This document shows, in pieces, positions 23,992 to 30,149 of a DNA stretch of 30,149 nt. The position numbers and the translations under genes are program-made. The stretch's first letter is position 1, and every line of letters begins with the position of its first letter. The stretch is taken from NCBI RefSeq assembly GCF_032477075.1, contig NZ_JAWDXO010000038.1:1-30149 (forward strand). The letters are read 5' to 3'. A model generated the notes under the pieces. That model was given only the letters and a program-made list of their open reading frames with translations, was not told the DNA's origin and ran no database searches. This stretch comes from Fusobacterium sp. Lineage in GTDB: Bacteria; Fusobacteriota; Fusobacteriia; Fusobacteriales; Fusobacteriaceae.

Positions 23992-25136
23992 ATATATTAA
24001 AAAAAATTGTTGAATATTTAAGAAAGATTATAATATTTTCATTAATAGATATATTTTTATTGAAAAATAAAAGAACAATAGAAAAGGATATTCTGATTAT
24101 AAGAATAGATGGAATAGGGGATTTTTTTATATGGTTAAATACTTTAAGAAGCTATAAAAAAATATATATAAATAGGAAATTTACTATAATTTGTTCAGAA
24201 CAAGTAAAGGATATAGCAGAAAAAATTGATTTTTTTGAAGAAATTATTTCTATAAATAGAAATAAATTTTATACAAATTTTATTTACAGATATAAAATAT
24301 TAAAAAAATTATCTAGAATAAAATTTGATTTAATTTTATCACCTACATATTCAAGAGAATTTTTTTGTTTAGATTGGTTAGTTCATTTTATAAAGGCAAA
24401 AGAGAAAATTGGTTTTGTTGGAGATAATGTTAATATAAAAAAAGTATTACATAATTTTAGTAATAAATGGTATACCCATTTAATTTCAACTAGTAATAAA
24501 AATTTAACTGAATTAGAAAGAAATTATGAATTTTTAGAAAGTATTTCCTTAACAAAAATAGGAATAGAATTAAATAGTATTTTAAATATAGATAAAAAAG
24601 AAAGAATAAAAGGCAAGTATTGTATATTTTTTTTAGGATCAAGTGAAGTTAAAAAAAATTGGGATGTAGAAAACTATGCTGAAATAGCCAAATATATTCC
24701 AGAAGATTATAAAATAGTTCTTTCTGGTGGAAAAAGTGAGATTGAATTAGGTGATAAATTTTTGAAAATTTATAAAAATAATCATAGAATTATAAATTTA
24801 ATAGGGGAAACTAATTTATTGGAAACATTTTTTTTAATAAAATATTCAAAATTTATATTAGGTAATGATACAGCATGCATTCACATGGCTGTAGCAGCCC
24901 AAACAAAATCTATCTGTATTTTGGGTGGAGGACAATATGGAAGATTTCTACCTTATAATGAAAATTTATTGAAAAATAAAAATTTTCTTCCCAGAATTAT
25001 TAATTATAAATTAGATTGTTATAATTGTAATTGGAATTGTAAATATAGATTGGATAATTGGCCATGTATTTCAAGAATAAATGTAGAAATGGTACGAAAA
25101 AAAGTAAATGAGTTGTTAAAGGAGGAGTTATGTTAG
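23988..25136 (+). CDS. GT9 family glycosyltransferase with C-terminal cysteine cluster
   Basis: A 382-residue GT9 protein starting at a GTG that overlaps the wzy stop (GTGA) with GAGAGGG upstream. RIDGIGDFF (39-47) and GNDTACIHMAVAA (292-304) are the family motifs. The C-terminus has CYNCNWNCKYRLDNWPC, a CX2CX3CX8C array (344, 347, 351, 360) which could bind a metal; many GT9 proteins carry similar cysteines. It is only distantly similar to the two core GT9s. It is inside the O-unit operon, so it may add a heptose or other sugar to the repeat unit instead of the core. Confidence 0.8.
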   Translation: MNILKKIVEYLRKIIIFSLIDIFLLKNKRTIEKDILIIRIDGIGDFFIWLNTLRSYKKIYINRKFTIICSEQVKDIAEKIDFFEEIISINRNKFYTNFIYRYKILKKLSRIKFDLILSPTYSREFFCLDWLVHFIKAKEKIGFVGDNVNIKKVLHNFSNKWYTHLISTSNKNLTELERNYEFLESISLTKIGIELNSILNIDKKERIKGKYCIFFLGSSEVKKNWDVENYAEIAKYIPEDYKIVLSGGKSEIELGDKFLKIYKNNHRIINLIGETNLLETFFLIKYSKFILGNDTACIHMAVAAQTKSICILGGGQYGRFLPYNENLLKNKNFLPRIINYKLDCYNCNWNCKYRLDNWPCISRINVEMVRKKVNELLKEELC

Positions 25137-26074
25137 CCCCCGTTTTGGTATCTGTATATAATAGGAGGAAATCTTTTTTAGAATGTATAGAATATTTAAA
25201 AAGAAATAGTTTAGCATCAAAAACTATTTTGTATGTTGTTTCTGATGCTGCTTATCGCAAAGAAGATAAAGAAATAATTGAGTTAATAAGAAAAGATATA
25301 GAAAAGATAAAAGGATTTCAAAAAGTAGTAGCATTAAATAGAGAAGAAAATTTAGGAGCATATGTTTCTATTAATTCAGCAATAGAAGAAATTATTAATC
25401 AGCATGGAAAAATTATTTTTCTTGAAGATGATATTAGAGTGTCTCCCTTTTTTTTAAAATATATGAATAATTCATTAGAAAAATATGAGAATGACAAAAA
25501 AATATTTTCAATATCAGGATATAATTTTCCACTTAATGATATAGAAGAGGAATTAAAAGAAGATATTTTTTTATGGGAAAGATACTGTCCTTGGGGAGTG
25601 GGAACGTGGAAAAATAGATGGGAAAAGATAGATTGGGATTTAAAAAAATATAAAGAAATTTTTAGTGATAAAGAAAATGTAAAAAAGTTTAATAAAATTG
25701 AACCTAATTGTATAACAATGCTTGAAAAGGATAGGGAAGGTGTGGTAAAAGCCACTGATGCAAGAGTATGTTTTCATACTTTTATTAATAATATGTATAC
25801 AATATATCCTAGAAAAACTTTAACTGTAAATAGAGGACATGATGGAAGTGGGGAACACTGTGGTGTAGATAAAAAATATTTTTTACAACAATTAGATGAA
25901 GATTTTGACCCTGTACTTACAAATGATTTAAAAGAAAATAAAGAAGTTTATAGAAAAATGTATGAGTTTCATTATTCATTTTTAAGACAAATTATAAAGC
26001 CTATATTAAAAAAGTTGAAATTATTTGATTTAATAAATAATTTTAGATATTTTGTTATGAGGAAAATTAAATGA
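25130..26074 (+). CDS. GT2-like glycosyltransferase
   Basis: A 314-residue GT-A type protein. PVLVSVYNRR begins the fold, ENLGAYVSINSAI resembles the 'N.G.g.s...' helix of GT2 enzymes, and FLEDDI (97-102) is the DXD-like metal site. After it come SISGYNFP and WERYCPWGVGTWKNRW, typical of a group annotated as sugar transferases related to GNT-I/GT13-like folds. AAAGGAGGAG (25118-25127) precedes the ATG, which overlaps the previous gene by seven bases. It probably adds one sugar of the repeat unit. Donor unknown. Confidence 0.78.
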   Translation: MLAPVLVSVYNRRKSFLECIEYLKRNSLASKTILYVVSDAAYRKEDKEIIELIRKDIEKIKGFQKVVALNREENLGAYVSINSAIEEIINQHGKIIFLEDDIRVSPFFLKYMNNSLEKYENDKKIFSISGYNFPLNDIEEELKEDIFLWERYCPWGVGTWKNRWEKIDWDLKKYKEIFSDKENVKKFNKIEPNCITMLEKDREGVVKATDARVCFHTFINNMYTIYPRKTLTVNRGHDGSGEHCGVDKKYFLQQLDEDFDPVLTNDLKENKEVYRKMYEFHYSFLRQIIKPILKKLKLFDLINNFRYFVMRKIK

Positions 26075-27525
26075 AAAGTTTAAGTGAAAATGTTTTTTAT
26101 AATGGACTGCTTATGTTCTTTAACATCACTTATCCTTTGTTGACAGCAAGTTATATTTCTAGAATATTAGGGGCAAAAAATTTAGGATTAATTAATTATT
26201 CTCAATCAATTATTAATTTTTTATTGGTTATAGCAATGGTAGGGATTCCAACATATGGGATAAGAGAAATAGCAAATGTAAGAGATAATGAAATTGAAAA
26301 ACAAAAAGTTTTTTCAGAACTTTTTATTATAAAAACTATTTTTTCTATAATAACTTTTCTTTTATATTTGTGTTTATTATATTTTTATAGTGAATTTCAA
26401 AAAAATTTTTTAATATTTTTCATTATGGGATTTAATTTATTAATGAATATATTTAATATAGATTGGTTTTTTAGTGGAATAGAAGATTATAAAATCCTTT
26501 CTTTAAGAAATGTTTTTATTAAGATAATTACTTTTATTGGAATTATTTTTTTAGTAAAAAAAGCTGATGATTATTATATTTATATTATTTTTCTTGTTTT
26601 AGGTCAAGGATTAGGAAATATTTGGAGTTTTTTTTATTCAAAAAAGTTTATAAGATTAAAAGTTAAAAAACTAGATTATAAAAGACATTATAAAGCTTTA
26701 GTAATATTTTTCTTTTCAGCATTTGTTGTGAGTATTTATTCAATTTTAAATGGTATTTTATTAGGTATATTTAGTACTCCTGATAAAGTGGCGTTTTTTA
26801 ATCGTGCAAGACAACTTCAAATGATAGGTGTTACTATTACTGGAGTAATAGCAACAGTATTAATCCCAAGAATTTCTTATTATTATAGTAATGATAAAGA
26901 AAAATATTTTAGCTTATTAAATAAATCATTAAATTTTAGCTATATTCTTTCAATTCCTTTAATGATTGGATTTATTTTTTTATCCAAAGAAATAAATTTA
27001 TTTTTAGGAGGAAAAGAATTTCTGCCAGCAAGATTTTCTTTAATGATTTTAAGTCCTTTAGTTTTGATAGTAACTTTAGGAACTTGGGGATATTTACAAA
27101 TAATTGTTCCTGCTGGAATGGAAAAGTTTGGAACAATTATTCAAATAATAATGGCAACAATAAGTATTATTTTAAATTTAATATTAATACCAAAATTTCA
27201 TGATATAGGAGCTTCACTTGCAGTCCTTATATCAGAAACAATTGGTCCAATTTTATCATTTTATGTACTAAAGAAAAGAATAAAAATAAAATTATTAACT
27301 AATTCATTGTATAAATATATAATTTCTGGTATTATTATGGCTTTTTTTATAGAAATAATAAAAAGATATTTTAATAATAATCAAGCACTTATATTAAGTG
27401 CTTTAGGTGGAGGAATTATATATTTTGTTATTTTGATTCTTTTAAAAGAAGAGATAATCTTATATATATTAAATAAAATTTTCACTAAATTAAGGAGGAA
27501 AGATTCTAATGGAAAAGCTGAATAA
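26071..27525 (+). CDS. wzx: O-unit flippase (Wzx)
   Basis: A 484-residue polytopic membrane protein of the MOP/PST flippase superfamily with about 12-14 hydrophobic segments. N-terminal SENVFYNGLLMFFNITYPLL and YISRILGAKNLGLINYSQS match the conserved start of Wzx proteins, and MVGIPTYGIREIAN is a second landmark. It should move undecaprenyl-linked repeat units to the periplasmic face. ATGA overlap with the preceding gene. All nine glutamines use CAA, in contrast to the CAG-rich fnlA gene. Confidence 0.88.
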   Translation: MKSLSENVFYNGLLMFFNITYPLLTASYISRILGAKNLGLINYSQSIINFLLVIAMVGIPTYGIREIANVRDNEIEKQKVFSELFIIKTIFSIITFLLYLCLLYFYSEFQKNFLIFFIMGFNLLMNIFNIDWFFSGIEDYKILSLRNVFIKIITFIGIIFLVKKADDYYIYIIFLVLGQGLGNIWSFFYSKKFIRLKVKKLDYKRHYKALVIFFFSAFVVSIYSILNGILLGIFSTPDKVAFFNRARQLQMIGVTITGVIATVLIPRISYYYSNDKEKYFSLLNKSLNFSYILSIPLMIGFIFLSKEINLFLGGKEFLPARFSLMILSPLVLIVTLGTWGYLQIIVPAGMEKFGTIIQIIMATISIILNLILIPKFHDIGASLAVLISETIGPILSFYVLKKRIKIKLLTNSLYKYIISGIIMAFFIEIIKRYFNNNQALILSALGGGIIYFVILILLKEEIILYILNKIFTKLRRKDSNGKAE

Positions 27526-28627
27526 AAAAATAATGGTAACAAAATCTTTTTTACCACCATATGAGGAGTATTGCGAAGAAATAAAAGAAATTTGGAATAC
27601 TTATTGGCTTACTAATATGGGAATAAAACATGAAACATTGAAAGAGAAGATGAAACAATACTTAGATGTTGATAATATAACTTTATGCAGCAATGGTCAT
27701 TTAGCGTTAGAAATGGCAATAAGAGCTTTAAAACTTACTGGAGAAGTAATAACAACTCCATATACATTTGCTTCAACTACTCATGCTATAACTAGATGTG
27801 GTCTTACTCCTGTTTTTTGTGATATTGAAATGGAAAATTTTACAATAGATACATCTAAAATAGAAGAGCTTATTACAGAAAAAACAAGTGCTATAATTCC
27901 AGTACATGTCTATGGAAATCCATGTAATGTTGAAGAAATAGAAAGAATAGCTAAAAAGCATAATTTAAAAGTAATCTATGATGCTGCTCATACATTTGGA
28001 GTAGAAATAAATGGAAAAGGAATAGGGAACTATGGGGATGTATCAATGTTCAGTCTTCATGCCACTAAAGTTTACAGTACTGTTGAAGGTGGGGCTTTAA
28101 CATACAGCAATAAAGACTATTCAAAACTTTTTAGATTAGAAAAGAATTTTGGAATAACAGGCCCTGAAGAAGTTATTCAAAATGGTGGGAATGCTAAAAT
28201 GAATGAATTTCAGGCAGCCATGGGACTTGTAAATTTAAAATATGTTGATGTTGAAATTTTGAAAAGAAAGAAATTAGTAGAAAGATATAGAGAACTTTTA
28301 AAAGATATAGAGGGGATAAGATATTTAGAGGATATAAAAGGAATAAGACATAATTATGCTTATTTTCCAATAATAATTGATGAAAAAGTTTATGAAATAA
28401 ATAGAGATGAAGTATTTGAAAAACTAAAAGATTATAATATTTTTGCTAGAAAATATTTCTATCCTTTAATAAATAACTTTGAATGTTATAAAGAAAAATA
28501 TAAAGATATAGTGTTGCCAAATGCTGAATATGTTTCAGATAGAGTAATGACCCTTCCAATGTATGGAGATTTAACTTTAGAAGAAGTTGATTATATTTGT
28601 AAAACTTTAAAATTAATTGGAGGGTAA
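27509..28627 (+). CDS. vioA: dTDP-4-keto-6-deoxyhexose aminotransferase (VioA/DesI-like)
   Basis: A 372-residue DegT/DnrJ-family PLP enzyme. TNMGIKHETLKEKM, SNGHLALEMAI (61-71), VIYDAAHTFG (155-164, Asp158) and SLHATKVYSTVEGGAL (182-197, Schiff-base Lys187) are in order. The HATKV(Y/F) form is typical of enzymes making dTDP-4-amino-4,6-dideoxyglucose (VioA, DesI). Followed directly by a hexapeptide acetyltransferase, rmlA and rmlB, this fits the dTDP-Qui4NAc pathway. A 3,4-ketoisomerase (FdtA/QdtA) that would signal a 3-amino sugar is not in the window. AAGGAGG (27491-27497) is upstream; the gene overlaps wzx by 17 bases. The exact stereochemistry is inferred. Confidence 0.72.
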   Translation: MEKLNKKIMVTKSFLPPYEEYCEEIKEIWNTYWLTNMGIKHETLKEKMKQYLDVDNITLCSNGHLALEMAIRALKLTGEVITTPYTFASTTHAITRCGLTPVFCDIEMENFTIDTSKIEELITEKTSAIIPVHVYGNPCNVEEIERIAKKHNLKVIYDAAHTFGVEINGKGIGNYGDVSMFSLHATKVYSTVEGGALTYSNKDYSKLFRLEKNFGITGPEEVIQNGGNAKMNEFQAAMGLVNLKYVDVEILKRKKLVERYRELLKDIEGIRYLEDIKGIRHNYAYFPIIIDEKVYEINRDEVFEKLKDYNIFARKYFYPLINNFECYKEKYKDIVLPNAEYVSDRVMTLPMYGDLTLEEVDYICKTLKLIGG

Positions 28628-28628
28628 T

Positions 28629-29189
28629 ATGAGTTTTTATACAAAAGAAAAATTAAAAGAGATAGGATTTAAATCAATAGGAGAAAATGTACTAATAAGT
28701 GATAAATGTAGTATATATTCCCCTGAAAAGATTTCAATTGGAAATAATGTGAGGATTGATGATTTTTGTATTTTAAGTGGGAATATAAAAATAGGAAATT
28801 ATGTTCATATAGCAGCATATGGAGCTTATTATGGTGCTGGGGAAATAGAAATACATGATTTTTCAGGAACTTCTTCTCGAGTAACAATTTATAGTCAAAA
28901 TGAGTCATATAATGGTGAAACAATGACAAATCCTACAATTCCAGAAAAATATAAAAAAATTAGTTATGGAAAAGTAATTATAAAAAAACATAGTATCATA
29001 GGTGCAAATTCAATTATTCTTCCAGGAGTGATAATAGGAGAAGGAACAGCAGTAGGGGCTATGAGCTTGATTAAAAATTCGACTGAGAAATGGTCAATTT
29101 ATACAGGGATTCCTGCCCAAAAATTAAAAGATAGAAAAAAAGACTTGTTAGAATTAGAAAAGCAATTTTTAAAGGAGTCAATAGAATGA
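28629..29189 (+). CDS. Hexapeptide-repeat acetyltransferase (VioB-like by context)
   Basis: A 186-residue left-handed beta-helix acyltransferase: repeats such as ISIGNNVRIDDFCILSG, IKIGNYVHIAAYG and VIIGEGTAVGAMSL and an end with YTGIPAQKLKDR. The His in NYVHIAAY is a candidate for the catalytic base. It would use acetyl-CoA to acetylate the amino sugar made by the preceding aminotransferase. The longer frame starts at a TTG (28617); ATG 28629 with GGAGGG (28619-28624) is preferred. ATGA overlap with rmlA. Relatives annotated as galactoside O-acetyltransferases are the alternative. Confidence 0.75.
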   Translation: MSFYTKEKLKEIGFKSIGENVLISDKCSIYSPEKISIGNNVRIDDFCILSGNIKIGNYVHIAAYGAYYGAGEIEIHDFSGTSSRVTIYSQNESYNGETMTNPTIPEKYKKISYGKVIIKKHSIIGANSIILPGVIIGEGTAVGAMSLIKNSTEKWSIYTGIPAQKLKDRKKDLLELEKQFLKESIE

Positions 29190-30055
29190 AAGGAATAATA
29201 TTAGCAGGAGGGAGTGGAACAAGACTTCATCCTCTAACTAGAAGTGTATCAAAACAAATATTACCAATTTATGATAAGCCAATGATATATTATCCTCTAT
29301 CAGTATTAATGTTGGCTGGAATAAAAGATATACTAATAATTTCAACTCCAAGAGATTTAGCCTGTTTTAAGGAGTTACTGGAAGATGGGAAAAAAATTGG
29401 ATTAAATATAGAATACAGTATTCAGGAGCAACCAAATGGATTAGCAGAAGCCTTTATTATAGGAGAAGAATTCATAGGGGAGAGTAATGTAGCATTAATA
29501 TTAGGAGATAATTTATTTTTTGGACAAGCTTTTTCACCTGTAATTAAAAAATCAGCAAAAATAAAGACAGGAGCAGAAATTTTTGGATATTTTGTAAAAA
29601 ATCCAAAAGAATATGGAGTAGTAGAATTTGATGATAATAGAAATGTCTTATCTTTAGAAGAAAAGCCAGAAAAGCCAAAGTCTAAATATGCAGTACCAGG
29701 ACTTTATTTTTATGATAATACAGTAGTAGAGAAAGCTAAAGGGTTAAAACCAGGTAAAAGAGGAGAATTAGAAATAACTGATTTAAATAAATTATATTTA
29801 GCTGAAGGAAGCTTAAAGGTTAATCTTTTAGGAAGAGGTTTTGCATGGTTAGATACAGGAACGCATAAAAATTTATTACAGGCAGCTAATTTTATAGAAA
29901 CTATTCAAGACAGACAGGGAAGTTATGTAGCTTGTATAGAAGAAATAGCATATAAAAATGGCTGGATAACTAAAGAGGAATTAATAAGACTGGCAGAACC
30001 ATTGTTGAAAACAGAATATGGAAAATATCTGATGGAAATAAGTGAGGAGATATAG
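29186..30055 (+). CDS. rmlA: Glucose-1-phosphate thymidylyltransferase
   Basis: A 289-residue nucleotidyltransferase. GIILAGGSGTRLHPLT (3-18) binds dTTP, PIYDKPMIYYPLS and QEQPNGLAEAF follow, LILGDNLFFG carries a metal-binding Asp, EEKPEKPKS and WLDTGTH complete the family set. It makes dTDP-glucose from glucose-1-phosphate and dTTP, feeding the rmlB that starts at the next base. It overlaps the acetyltransferase by ATGA, with AAGGAG (29172-29177) upstream. Full length for RmlA. Confidence 0.95.
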   Translation: MKGIILAGGSGTRLHPLTRSVSKQILPIYDKPMIYYPLSVLMLAGIKDILIISTPRDLACFKELLEDGKKIGLNIEYSIQEQPNGLAEAFIIGEEFIGESNVALILGDNLFFGQAFSPVIKKSAKIKTGAEIFGYFVKNPKEYGVVEFDDNRNVLSLEEKPEKPKSKYAVPGLYFYDNTVVEKAKGLKPGKRGELEITDLNKLYLAEGSLKVNLLGRGFAWLDTGTHKNLLQAANFIETIQDRQGSYVACIEEIAYKNGWITKEELIRLAEPLLKTEYGKYLMEISEEI

Positions 30056-30149
30056 ATGAAGACATATCTTGTAACAGGAGCAGCAGGATTCATAGGAACA
30101 AATTTTGTGAAATATATGCTTGAGAAATATGGAGAGAATATAAAGATAG
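30056..30149 (+). CDS. rmlB: dTDP-glucose 4,6-dehydratase, N-terminal part (partial, cut by right edge)
   Basis: ATG at 30056 directly follows the rmlA stop, with GAGGAG just upstream. The first 31 residues (MKTYLVTGAAGFIGTNF...) show the TGAAGFIG NAD-binding motif of RmlB. It would supply dTDP-4-keto-6-deoxyglucose for the aminotransferase at 27509. The gene continues beyond the window. A second copy ends at 139. Confidence 0.88.
   Translation, partial: MKTYLVTGAAGFIGTNFVKYMLEKYGENIKI

Noticed and set aside
15800..27525. ABC-transporter dependent polysaccharide export
   Set aside because: No Wzm/Wzt-type genes; a Wzx-type flippase and Wzy-type polymerase are present instead.
1..30149. Numerous ORFs of 60-118 codons on the minus strand
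   Set aside because: All lie opposite strong + strand genes, are rich in Phe/Leu/Ile/Ser as expected from antisense of AT-rich coding DNA, and show no domains or ribosome sites.
1..30149. Window as a circular element with a single rmlB split over the ends
   Set aside because: The two fragments give 31 N-terminal and 45 C-terminal residues, far short of an RmlB of over 300, so they are parts of two separate genes.

Overview
The window is a very AT-rich stretch of bacterial DNA from a Gram-negative organism. Every convincing gene is on the + strand and all concern lipopolysaccharide (LPS) or surface polysaccharide synthesis. Codon choice (AAA, GAA, ATA, TTA, AGA), lysine/isoleucine-rich proteins, short AT-only intergenic DNA and LPS genes together suggest a member of the Fusobacteriota, probably Fusobacterium. 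That is an inference from composition and gene content; no species marker is present. No tRNA, rRNA, CRISPR array or transposase was seen.

Layout. (0) 2-139: C-terminal end of an rmlB-type dTDP-glucose 4,6-dehydratase, then a terminator. (1) Unit A, 480-7005: GT9 heptosyltransferase-like gene, GT4, NodB-type deacetylase, GT2, GT32, WaaY-type kinase and a second deacetylase with an unusual N-terminal extension. (2) Unit B, 7366-12000: paralogues of the GT9, GT4 and kinase of unit A, then a WaaL-type O-antigen ligase. Units A and B look like core-oligosaccharide modules derived from one another by duplication. (3) Unit C, 12452 to beyond the right edge: one run of 16 complete genes plus the start of a 17th, with gaps of at most about 16 bases or short overlaps. 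It contains a di-N-acetylbacillosamine set (pglF, pglE, pglC, pglD), two WbuB-like GT4s around fnlA-fnlB-fnlC (UDP-L-FucNAc), a Wzy polymerase, a GT9, a GT2, a Wzx flippase, and an aminotransferase-acetyltransferase-rmlA-rmlB cassette that fits dTDP-4-acetamido-4,6-dideoxyhexose.

Working model. PglC loads a bacillosamine-type sugar phosphate on undecaprenyl phosphate. The two WbuB-like enzymes, the GT9 and the GT2 extend it using FucNAc, the dTDP-amino sugar and other donors. Wzx flips the unit, Wzy polymerises it, and the ligase of unit B joins it to a core built and decorated by units A and B. The core genes pair kinases (which add phosphate) with deacetylases (which expose amines), so a zwitterionic core is plausible.

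The three intergenic spacers (140-479, 7006-7365, 12001-12451) share one plan: a hairpin terminator, a conserved AT-rich block with an AT palindrome, a promoter TAGAAA-17-TATAAT, then a leader of about 70-100 bases. Units A, B and C are therefore probably expressed in parallel. The locus lies between two rmlB fragments in the same orientation. Most of the gene content is recognisable O-antigen/core machinery; the unusual parts are the duplicated modules, the repeated spacers, the deacetylase fusion and the kinase/deacetylase pairing.
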